Below, one piece after another: positions 1 to 5,646 of a stretch of 8,126 bases of DNA. The notes below the pieces were generated by a model. It was not told the DNA's origin. It saw only the letters and a list, made by a program, of their open reading frames with translations, and ran no database searches. The stretch lies in assembly GCA_030829765.1 (NCBI GenBank), contig JAUROO010000007.1, forward strand, positions 1-8,126, given 5' to 3'. A program made the position numbers and the translations under genes. Each line of letters starts with the position of its first letter. The first letter of the stretch is position 1. The stretch is from Miltoncostaeales bacterium. Its GTDB lineage: Bacteria; Actinomycetota; Thermoleophilia; Miltoncostaeales; Miltoncostaeaceae.

Positions 1-800
1 CGCGCGGCCAGGGCCTCGGCCACGGTCACGCTGCGGTGGCGCCCCCCGGTGCACCCGATTGCCACCACCAGGTGCCGCTTGCCCTCGGCCTCGTACAGGG
101 GCAGCACGTGGTCCAGCAGTCCGGACAGCCGCGACATGAACTCGTCGTAGGCGGGATCGGCCGCCACGTAGTCGGCCACCGCAGCGTCCTCGCCCGTGAG
201 CGCCGTGAGCTCGGGCACGTAGTGCGGGTTGCGCAGGAACCGGACGTCGAACATCAGGTCGGCCTCGCGCGGTACCCCGTGCTTGAAGCCGAACGACGAG
301 AAGGTCACGCGCATCCTGGGGCGGTCACCCGGCTTCATCACCTGCGCCACGGCCTCGCGCAGCTGCCAGGTGTTCATGTCGCTGGTGTCGATCACCACAT
401 CCGCGCGTGCACGGGCATCGGCCAGCAGTTGCCGCTCCTTCTCGATACCGCGCAGCACCTCGCCGCCGTCGGCAAGCGGGTGGCGCCGACGCGTCTCGCG
501 GAACCGGGCCAGGAGCACGTCGTCCGAGGCCTCGAGGAACAGCACGCGGGTGGTCATGCCGGGCATCCCGGCCAGCCGGTCCAACTCGCGCACGAGGTCC
601 TCGAACCACACGCCACCGCGTACGTCGAACACCAGGGCCGCCCGCTCCACCTTGCTGCCCTCCAGGGCGAACAGGTCGACCAGCGACGGCAGCAGGCGCG
701 GCGGCAGGTTGTCCACGCAGAAGTACTCGGCGTCCTCGAACGCCCCCATGGCCCCGGACTTGCCCGCCCCCGAGAGGCCGGTGATGATCGTCAGCTCCAC
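1..800 (-). CDS. rapZ: RapZ-family nucleotide-binding protein (3' end cut off by the window edge)
   Basis: This is a P-loop protein of the RapZ/YvcJ family. In enterobacteria RapZ binds small RNAs and controls glucosamine-6-phosphate synthase; in actinobacteria its role is less clear. Seen: the start reads MELTIITGLSGAGKS, with the Walker A motif GLSGAGKS at residues 8-15. A Walker B-like segment LVFDVRGG follows near residue 59. The family-typical stretches SFGFKHGVPREADLMFDVRF and GCTGGRHRS (249-257) are present. I chose the GTG at 798-800 because it places MELTIITG exactly where the family begins. It lies inside the last codons of uvrC, a 10-base overlap that implies translational coupling. 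The reading frame runs 266 codons to the left edge without a stop; the family is about 285 residues, so roughly the last 20 are missing. Actinobacteria usually carry yvcK and whiA next, beyond this edge. Confidence 0.97.
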   Translation of the reverse strand, partial: MELTIITGLSGAGKSGAMGAFEDAEYFCVDNLPPRLLPSLVDLFALEGSKVERAALVFDVRGGVWFEDLVRELDRLAGMPGMTTRVLFLEASDDVLLARFRETRRRHPLADGGEVLRGIEKERQLLADARARADVVIDTSDMNTWQLREAVAQVMKPGDRPRMRVTFSSFGFKHGVPREADLMFDVRFLRNPHYVPELTALTGEDAAVADYVAADPAYDEFMSRLSGLLDHVLPLYEAEGKRHLVVAIGCTGGRHRSVTVAEALAA

Positions 801-2722
801 CCGTTCCCCGATCCCGCCGGGGTGCCGGCCTGCTCGGGCCCCCCGGTCTTGTTGAGGTGCTCGTACAGGTCACGGGCCACCTTGGGCGGCAGCCCCGGCA
901 CCGCCTCCATCTCCTCGCGGGACGCCGACAGGAACCGCTCCGGCGACCCGAAGTGGCGAAGTATGGCGCGCCGGCGCACGGGACCGATGCCCGGCAGGGA
1001 ATCCATGGCGCTGGCGGTCATTCCCCGGCCCCGGCGTGAGCGGTGATGGCGCACCGCGAACCGGTGGGCCTCGTCACGCACCTGCTGCAGCAATCGCAGG
1101 CCCGCGGAGTCCTCGGGCAGCAGGATCGGATCGGAGCGCCCGGGCACGAAGACCTCCTCCTGCTGCTTGGCAAGTCCGATCATCGGCACATCAACCCCTG
1201 CGGCCAGCATCGCGCGCCGCGCGGCCGACAACTGACCCTTGCCGCCATCAATCACCACCAGCGAGGGCGTGGCGCCCAGGCTGGCATCGTCGTCGCCACC
1301 GGCCAGCCGCGCCATCCGGCGGCCGATGGCCTCCTCCATGCGGGCGAAGTCATCGGGGCCACCCTCGTGCCTCATGGTGAACGACCGGTAGTGCGCCCGT
1401 GCAGGCGCCGCGCCATTCATCACGGTCATCGAGGCCACCGCGTAGGTGGCGCCCAGGTTCGAGATGTCGAAGCACTCGATGCGCATCGGCGGGGCGTCCA
1501 GCCCCAGCGCCCGCTGCAGGTCGCCCAGGGCGGCGGTGCGCCGCTCCCGCGTGCGGGCCGCGCGCGCACGGTCCTGGTCCAGCGCGAGCCGTGCGTTGCG
1601 CTCCGCCATCTCCTGCAGCCGGCGCTTCTCGCCACGCTCGGAGGCGCGCACCTCCACCCCGGCCTGGCGTCGCTCGGCGAGCAGGGCCTCCAGCGGCCGC
1701 GTCTCGATGCCGCGCGGCACCACCACCAGCGGCGGGATCGCCATTCCCAGCGCGTAGTACTCCATCGCAAACTGCTCGATGACCGTGTCCGGGTTCCGCG
1801 CGCCGGCAGCATCCATGAAGAATGACTGCCGGTCGCCCAGCACGCCGTCCCGGACCTGCAGCACCTGCACGTTCGCGGCCTCGCCGTCGTCGTCCAGCGC
1901 CACGCCCAGTACGTCCAGCGAGCCCATGGACTCGCTGCTGACCAGTTGGCTCTCCATCAGATGCCTCACGGCAGAGAGCCGGTTGCGGTACAGCGCGGCA
2001 TCCTCGAACCGCTGCGCGGCCGCGGCATCGCGCATCTGCTGCTCCAGTTCCTGCTCGAGCCCGCGGTAGCGCCCCGACAGGAACGCGATGGTCTGGTCGA
2101 TCAGGTGCCGGTACTCATCGCGGCTGATGTAGTCCACGCACGGCGCCAGGCACCTCTTGATGTGGTAGTCGAGGCAGGGGATGCCGGATGGCCGCCCGGG
2201 CTCGGTTCCCTCGCATGGGCGCGACGGGAAGATCTTGCCGATCAGCGAGAGCGTCTCGCGTACCTTCGAGGCGCTGGAGAACGGGCCGAAGTACACCCGA
2301 TCGCGCCGGTGGCGCTCCCGGGTGAAGTACACGCGCGGATAGGCCTCGTCCAGGCTGATGCCGATGTACGGGTAGCTCTTGTCGTCGCGCAGCTTCACGT
2401 TGAAGGGCGGACGGTGCGTGGTGATCAGGTTGCCCTCGAGGATCAGCGCCTCCTGCTCGCTGTTCACCACCAGGGCCTCCAGCCGGGCCGCGCGCGACAC
2501 CATCTCGACCGTGCGCGGATGCAGGCCCCGCTTCGGGCCGGGGCGGACGCCGGCACCGCCCGCCGGGCCCCGCACGGGGGCCTCGAAGTACGAGAACACA
2601 CGCTTGCGCAGCGACTTCGCCTTCCCCACGTACATCACGCGGTCGTCGGCGTCGCGGAACAGGTACACGCCCGGCGAATCGGGAAGGGCGGCCAGCTGCT
2701 CGCGGAGGGGCTCCGTGCCCAT
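791..2722 (-). CDS. uvrC: Excinuclease ABC subunit C (UvrC)
   Basis: UvrC makes both incisions around damaged DNA in cytoplasmic nucleotide excision repair, together with UvrA and UvrB. The 643-residue product has the complete family layout. A GIY-YIG nuclease domain shows GVY at 18-20 and YVG at 31-33. Four cysteines, C170, C183, C191 and C195 (CLDYHIKRC and LAPC), match the UvrC iron-sulfur cluster. A UvrB-binding UVR segment lies near 225-258. The RNase H-like nuclease domain shows IECFDISN (D419), VVIDGGKGQL (D492) and RDEAHRF (H553). Tandem helix-hairpin-helix motifs cover about 574-625 (LPGIG, VPGLP). The ATG at 2722 is preferred over an in-frame extension to 2773: the residues after it match the family start, and a TATACT box sits 7 bases upstream of it. 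There is a Gly/Pro/Arg-rich insert at about residues 49-66. The last 10 bases overlap rapZ. Confidence 0.98.
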   Translation of the reverse strand: MGTEPLREQLAALPDSPGVYLFRDADDRVMYVGKAKSLRKRVFSYFEAPVRGPAGGAGVRPGPKRGLHPRTVEMVSRAARLEALVVNSEQEALILEGNLITTHRPPFNVKLRDDKSYPYIGISLDEAYPRVYFTRERHRRDRVYFGPFSSASKVRETLSLIGKIFPSRPCEGTEPGRPSGIPCLDYHIKRCLAPCVDYISRDEYRHLIDQTIAFLSGRYRGLEQELEQQMRDAAAAQRFEDAALYRNRLSAVRHLMESQLVSSESMGSLDVLGVALDDDGEAANVQVLQVRDGVLGDRQSFFMDAAGARNPDTVIEQFAMEYYALGMAIPPLVVVPRGIETRPLEALLAERRQAGVEVRASERGEKRRLQEMAERNARLALDQDRARAARTRERRTAALGDLQRALGLDAPPMRIECFDISNLGATYAVASMTVMNGAAPARAHYRSFTMRHEGGPDDFARMEEAIGRRMARLAGGDDDASLGATPSLVVIDGGKGQLSAARRAMLAAGVDVPMIGLAKQQEEVFVPGRSDPILLPEDSAGLRLLQQVRDEAHRFAVRHHRSRRGRGMTASAMDSLPGIGPVRRRAILRHFGSPERFLSASREEMEAVPGLPPKVARDLYEHLNKTGGPEQAGTPAGSGNGWS

Positions 2723-2729
2723 GGCGCCG

Positions 2730-2735
2730 AGTATA
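2730..2735 (-). promoter_or_regulatory. -10 box of a likely leaderless uvrC promoter
   Basis: On the minus strand the sequence TATACT is followed by 7 bases and then the uvrC ATG at 2722. A transcript starting 7 bases after a -10 box would begin at the start codon itself. No Shine-Dalgarno sequence lies between the box and the ATG, and no good -35 hexamer is seen. The box sits in the 34-base gap after the upstream hydrolase gene, so uvrC and rapZ may have their own promoter in addition to read-through. This is inferred from pattern only. Confidence 0.55.
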
Positions 2736-2756
2736 GGAGCGGCATGCCCCTTCGCA

Positions 2757-4043
2757 TCACGCCAGCAGGTCACCGGCCCGCATCAGCACCACCTCCGCGC
2801 CCCCGCCCGGCAGCGCCGCGCCCTGGCCGGCCAGCGCCAGCACGCGCGCCACATAGGCCTGGGTCTCCGGGTACGGCGGTATCCCGCCGTGACGACGCAC
2901 CGCACCGCCACCCGCGTTGTAGGAGGCGAGCGCCAGCGGCACCGAGCCGAATTCCCGGATGCCCGCCGCCAGCAGCCGGGCGGCCCCGGGTATGGCGTGG
3001 ACCGGGTCGAAGGGGTCGCGCACGCCCATTCCACGCGCCGTCGCCGGCATGAACTGGGCAATCCCCTGCGCACCCGCACTGCTCACCACGTCGGGGCGGA
3101 AGTCCGACTCGGCCTTGAGCACCGCCGCCAGCAACCCCGGTGCGATTCCCGCGCGCCGGGCCGAATCCATCACGAGGGAGCGATACCGGGCCGGCACCCA
3201 TGCGGGGAGATCCGCTGCCGGGCCCGTGCCCGGCCGACCGCCCCCGCAGCCGGGCTGAAAACCCCAATGCCACGGCTCCCACGAGTACCTCTGCACGAAC
3301 CCGAACAGACCGGCATTGCGGGTGAGCCAGGCATGCACGCCACCCGACACCACCAGGTCGAGCTCCGTGCTGTCGCGGTGCCTGCTCCGCCCCGGCGGTG
3401 CCACCCACTTCCGGTCGGGATGCCGCGCGAACAGGACGGCCTGCTCGGCGTCGGACCGGAAGGCGCTCACAACCACCAGGTCCATGCCGGCCGCGCGGGC
3501 GGCGCGGTCCATCTGGTCGAACGCCGCCGCCACCGCCGGACACATGGGCTTGCCATCGCGGTACACCAACGGCCCGGAGTAGCCACCGCCAGCGGCCCAG
3601 CCGACCGGCCCATCGGCGACTGACCCCGCCGGGGCGGCCACGCCCGCGCGGGACGTGGCGGATGCCTCCACCCCGAATGGCCCGGGCCGCCGGACGGTTA
3701 CCTGCACCTGAATGGGGATGCGCCCCTCGCCCACCAGCAGGACCCCGGTGACGCGCGCGCCCGACCCGCGCGCGGCCTCCGCCGCGGCCCCCGATGCCGC
3801 GCCCCGCAAGCGGGCGCGGATGTCCCACGGGTCCACGAGGGAATCCGGGATGGCATCCAGCAGCGCCCGCCCCGCCGACAGGGCCGCCAGGTCGGCTGCC
3901 AGCCGCGCGCCGTTCGAGGCCACGCGCAGCCCGCCCATCGCCCCCAGGCCCATCACCACCGCCGCGCAGATGGCCGCCACCGCCATGGCGATGGGCAGCG
4001 CCTGGCCCCGCTGGTCGCATGCCCGCACGCGCGTGCGCCTCAC
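2757..4043 (-). CDS. TadE/TadG-like membrane anchor fused to M15 peptidase and GH23 lytic transglycosylase
   Basis: This 428-residue protein joins three parts. Residues 1-60 have a short basic start, the motif RGQA, a hydrophobic helix (about 15-38) and an AADLAALSAG segment like TadE/TadG-type secreted proteins (compare mycobacterial Rv3654c). Residues about 158-262 are an M15B (VanY-like) D-Ala-D-Ala carboxypeptidase: SAFRSDAEQAVLF, then VAPPGRSRH with H222, D229 and EPWHW with E256 and H259 as the likely zinc site and catalytic residues. Residues about 283-402 are a soluble lytic transglycosylase (GH23) domain: KAESDF with catalytic E312, GAQGIAQFMPATA, ALASYNAGGG and YPETQAYVARV. It probably sits in the membrane and cuts both peptide and glycan bonds of peptidoglycan outside the cell. 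The GTG start overlaps the stop of the preceding gene as GTGA, so the two are coupled. The +5 glutamate of the pilin motif is absent, unlike in both upstream proteins. Confidence 0.92.
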   Translation of the reverse strand: MRRTRVRACDQRGQALPIAMAVAAICAAVVMGLGAMGGLRVASNGARLAADLAALSAGRALLDAIPDSLVDPWDIRARLRGAASGAAAEAARGSGARVTGVLLVGEGRIPIQVQVTVRRPGPFGVEASATSRAGVAAPAGSVADGPVGWAAGGGYSGPLVYRDGKPMCPAVAAAFDQMDRAARAAGMDLVVVSAFRSDAEQAVLFARHPDRKWVAPPGRSRHRDSTELDLVVSGGVHAWLTRNAGLFGFVQRYSWEPWHWGFQPGCGGGRPGTGPAADLPAWVPARYRSLVMDSARRAGIAPGLLAAVLKAESDFRPDVVSSAGAQGIAQFMPATARGMGVRDPFDPVHAIPGAARLLAAGIREFGSVPLALASYNAGGGAVRRHGGIPPYPETQAYVARVLALAGQGAALPGGGAEVVLMRAGDLLA

Positions 4044-4300
4044 GGCGCCCGCACCGCCGCACGCTGTCGCACGGTCGCGCCCGGGATGCCCGGCAGCGCC
4101 GGTGCCAGTGCGCTGCCCGTCACCGTCACGACGCGGCCCGGTCGCCCCTGCACCGCCATCGCGCGGTCGCGAGCCCGCTCCTGTGCCGATCCCGCGGCGC
4201 CCAGGAGGCCGGCCAGGTACACCGCCATCAGGGCGACGGCAGCCAGCAGCGGCACCACGGCCAGCACCTCGAGCGACGCCTGGCCGCGGTTGCCCCGCAT
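4040..4300 (-). CDS. Short TadE-like pseudopilin, second gene of the trio
   Basis: The product is an 86-residue single-helix membrane protein. After a basic start, residues 6-11 read G-QASLE, followed by a hydrophobic stretch to about residue 36 (VLAVVPLLAAVALMAVYLAG). A glycine followed by a glutamate at +5 fits the cleavage motif of type IV-like prepilins, and RGQAxxE then a helix is typical of TadE-like proteins. The rest (37-86) is short, Arg/Ala/Pro-rich and has no domain I recognise. The ATG at 4300 was chosen because it lies one base after the stop of the previous gene and directly precedes the conserved block. Upstream in-frame ATGs would run back into that gene. Its stop overlaps the GTG of the hydrolase fusion. 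It is shorter than usual for TadE proteins, so it may be a minor subunit. The family call is good, the exact role unknown. Confidence 0.72.
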   Translation of the reverse strand: MRGNRGQASLEVLAVVPLLAAVALMAVYLAGLLGAAGSAQERARDRAMAVQGRPGRVVTVTGSALAPALPGIPGATVRQRAAVRAP

Positions 4301-4301
4301 G

Positions 4302-4652
4302 TCACGGCCGGGGGACGGGCGCATCGGCACCCACCCTCGGTGCCGGAACCCAGGGGAGGACCATGGGCACGGACACCTCCACCCGCACGATGCGTAATGC
4401 CCCGCCACCCGCGCCGACCGTCACGCGCGCACCGCGGGCCAGGCCCTCGCCCAGCACGCGCGCGGCCGCCGGGCGCGCCGGGGCGTCCACCAGGGTTGCC
4501 CGTGCACCCGCGCGTGCCGCCTCGCGTGCCGCGCCCCATGCATGCGCGGCCAGCCCCACCTGCACGGCCACTGCGCCTGCCAGCACCACCAGAGGCACCA
4601 CCGCCACCGCCTCCACCGAGGCCTGCCCGCTGCTGCGCCGTGCATGCGACAT
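4302..4652 (-). CDS. TadE-like pseudopilin, first gene of the trio
   Basis: The product is a 116-residue protein with the TadE architecture: a basic start (MSHARRSS), then G9-QASVE with glutamate at +5 from the glycine, then a hydrophobic helix to about residue 36 (AVAVVPLVVLAGAVAVQVGL). An Ala-rich AAREAARAGARA helix follows, and then a small region ending in beta-like segments (VTVGAGGGALRIVRVEVSV), which TadE-family proteins commonly have. The family supplies minor pilins or envelope proteins of Tad/Flp-type systems. The ATG at 4652 is preferred over 4700: the upstream extension is Gly/Pro-rich and lacks family features, and a TACGGT box lies 6 bases before this ATG. Two further genes follow with gaps of 1 and -4 bases, so it heads a three-gene unit. 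No Tad ATPase or platform gene is within the window. Confidence 0.8.
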   Translation of the reverse strand: MSHARRSSGQASVEAVAVVPLVVLAGAVAVQVGLAAHAWGAAREAARAGARATLVDAPARPAAARVLGEGLARGARVTVGAGGGALRIVRVEVSVPMVLPWVPAPRVGADAPVPRP

Positions 4653-4658
4653 GGGGCC

Positions 4659-4664
4659 ACCGTA
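4659..4664 (-). promoter_or_regulatory. -10 box of the TadE-like operon, possibly leaderless
   Basis: TACGGT on the minus strand matches TAnnnT and is followed by 6 bases (GGCCCC) and the ATG at 4652. This is close to the geometry seen before uvrC and two other genes here. A weak GGTGG could act as a ribosome site with very short spacing, so a leadered start is not excluded. No convincing -35 is seen. Confidence 0.45.
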
Positions 4665-4667
4665 TGC

Positions 4668-4685
4668 CCCGGGCCCATACCCGGG
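4668..4685. repeat. Inverted repeat in the spacer of the TadE operon promoter
   Basis: Two CCCGGG hexamers (4668-4673 and 4680-4685) flank a six-base centre. The repeat lies immediately upstream of the proposed -10 box at 4659-4664, between where the -10 and -35 contacts would be, so it could be an operator. CCCGGG is self-complementary and common in GC-rich DNA, so chance is quite possible. Confidence 0.3.
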
Positions 4686-4707
4686 ACACGCGCCCTGCAA
4701 CGGATCA

Positions 4708-4722
4708 GCGCCGGACCGGCGC
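4708..4722. terminator. Palindrome downstream of the four-helix membrane protein gene
   Basis: GCGCCGG and CCGGCGC flank a single A, about 10 bases past the stop of the gene ending at 4731. A second short repeat (ACAGCC/GGCTGT, 4733-4747) overlaps that gene's last codons. Read on the minus strand these could form weak hairpins between the two transcription units. There is no T-run after either, so intrinsic termination is uncertain; an operator role for the next gene is the alternative. Confidence 0.3.
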
Positions 4723-4730
4723 CGCCTGCG

Positions 4731-5087
4731 CTACAGCCTGCGGCTGTCCCTGATGATCCACCAGATGAGCAGCCCCAGCGCCACGATGAGCGCGATGTAG
4801 CCGAGCGGCGTGATGCGATCGGCCAGCAGCGGGTACCCGGCAACGAGCAGGAATGCGATGCCCAGGGCGGCCGCCACCATCACCACGCGCTTCCACGGGC
4901 GGATGACCAGCCAGGCGAGTTGGTTGCGGCGGAAGTAGGCGGCCCCCGCGGCCAGGATGGCCACCACGAACAACACCGAGATCACCTGGGTGATGGTGGC
5001 GAACGCGATGGAGAACGCCCGCTCCCACACCACCATGAGGGCGGCGAGGCCGAAGATGATCACGGCATTGCGGGCGGCGACGGGCAT
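4731..5087 (-). CDS. Small membrane protein with four predicted helices, function unknown
   Basis: I do not recognise the family. The 118-residue product is strongly hydrophobic, with likely membrane helices at about 6-21, 32-51, 67-88 and 93-112. Charged loops lie between them (YFRRNQ at 51-56, RPWKR at 63-67), and a basic tail IIRDSRRL suggests a cytoplasmic C-terminus. No catalytic motif stands out. The ATG at 5087 opens the frame at a natural membrane-protein start. Upstream lie both a TATCCT box 6 bases away and a GGAGG 12 bases away, so it may be leaderless or use a distant ribosome site. It is divergent from the gene at 5128 across only 40 bases. The amino-acid composition and the absence of an equally convincing protein in the other frames support it as a real gene. 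Confidence 0.75.
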   Translation of the reverse strand: MPVAARNAVIIFGLAALMVVWERAFSIAFATITQVISVLFVVAILAAGAAYFRRNQLAWLVIRPWKRVVMVAAALGIAFLLVAGYPLLADRITPLGYIALIVALGLLIWWIIRDSRRL

Positions 5088-5093
5088 GGAGCG

Positions 5094-5099
5094 AGGATA
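5094..5099 (-). promoter_or_regulatory. -10 box for the four-helix membrane protein gene
   Basis: TATCCT on the minus strand lies 6 bases before the ATG at 5087, so transcription would begin at or next to the start codon. GGAGG at 5100-5104 on the same strand, 12 bases from the ATG, is the competing explanation as a ribosome site. The box falls where a -35 element of the divergent gene would lie. Confidence 0.45.
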
Positions 5100-5115
5100 C
5101 CTCCGCGCCCGGCCC

Positions 5116-5121
5116 TACCAT
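5116..5121 (+). promoter_or_regulatory. -10 box of a likely leaderless promoter for the gene at 5128
   Basis: TACCAT is followed by 6 bases (GCCCCC) and then the ATG at 5128. No Shine-Dalgarno sequence precedes this ATG. The 40-base divergent intergenic region must hold both promoters, so polymerase binding at one would probably block the other. Confidence 0.5.
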
Positions 5122-5127
5122 GCCCCC

Positions 5128-5646
5128 ATGCCCCACCCGCCATCGCCCGACCGGCTCACCGTGCTGACGTCCGCCGACTCCCCGGGCTACCTGGACGTGC
5201 GCGCGGGCAATGCCCACGGCCCCCAGATGGCAACGGCCTTCCGCACGGGCGGGCCCGGTGCGGCCGTCATCGGCACGGGCGAACGGGTGATCTCCGCCCC
5301 CCATCCTGTGCCCGCCGGCAGCCGACGGCACATCATCGGCCCCGATGGCGCGATCCGCGGCTACGTGGAGTACCGGTGGCAGATCTCCCCGCTGCGGTGC
5401 GTGACGGCACTGGTGGACGATCAGGGCGTGCGCGCATGGACCCGCGAGCGGTCCGCGCTGGGCGCCGGCCTGCGGCGCATCACCCCGTGGGCACCCATGC
5501 CCCGGACGGCCGTGATGATGGGGCAGGAGGAGGTCGGCGAGGTCCGTGCCGTGCCCGGCGGGCACTGCCTGACATGGCATGGCGACCGGCGACTCAGCCG
5601 GACGCAGGCGGCACTGCTGGTGGTGGCACTGGCGCTTCCCCGCTAG
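5128..5646 (+). CDS. Uncharacterised 172-residue protein, possibly a tubby/scramblase-like beta fold
   Basis: I do not recognise this gene with certainty. The product has no signal peptide. It reads as a series of short beta-like segments with turns such as GPDGAIRGYVEYRWQ (71-85), CVTALVDDQGVRAWTRE (91-107) and TAVMMGQEEVGEVRAV (127-142). It ends in a single hydrophobic stretch RTQAALLVVALAL (158-170). Repeated 'D-x-G, then strand' units followed by a C-terminal hydrophobic helix resemble bacterial LURP-one/scramblase-related tubby-like proteins, but this is a weak analogy. The ATG at 5128 sits 6 bases after a TACCAT box. The in-frame extension back to 4957 is rejected because it is antisense to the four-helix gene. 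The last 53 bases overlap the 3' end of the convergent four-cysteine gene. Confidence 0.7.
   Translation: MPHPPSPDRLTVLTSADSPGYLDVRAGNAHGPQMATAFRTGGPGAAVIGTGERVISAPHPVPAGSRRHIIGPDGAIRGYVEYRWQISPLRCVTALVDDQGVRAWTRERSALGAGLRRITPWAPMPRTAVMMGQEEVGEVRAVPGGHCLTWHGDRRLSRTQAALLVVALALPR

Noticed and set aside
36..1046. 336-codon plus-strand frame at the left edge
   Set aside because: It lies antisense to rapZ and the end of uvrC, both clearly identified, and its composition is typical of a GC shadow.
2723..2773. Longer UvrC start at 2773
   Set aside because: The extension overlaps the end of the hydrolase gene and adds residues not typical of UvrC. A -10 box lies inside it, 7 bases before the ATG at 2722.
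1043..3623. Long plus-strand open frames (for example 1043-1825, 1946-3052, 2379-3623)
   Set aside because: They are antisense to uvrC and the hydrolase fusion, are rich in Arg, His, Pro and Ala, and show no family motif. High GC makes stop codons rare, so such frames are expected by chance.
2770..4062. 430-codon minus-strand frame overlapping the hydrolase fusion
   Set aside because: It is in another frame of the same strand, rich in Gly and Arg, with none of the M15 or GH23 motifs.
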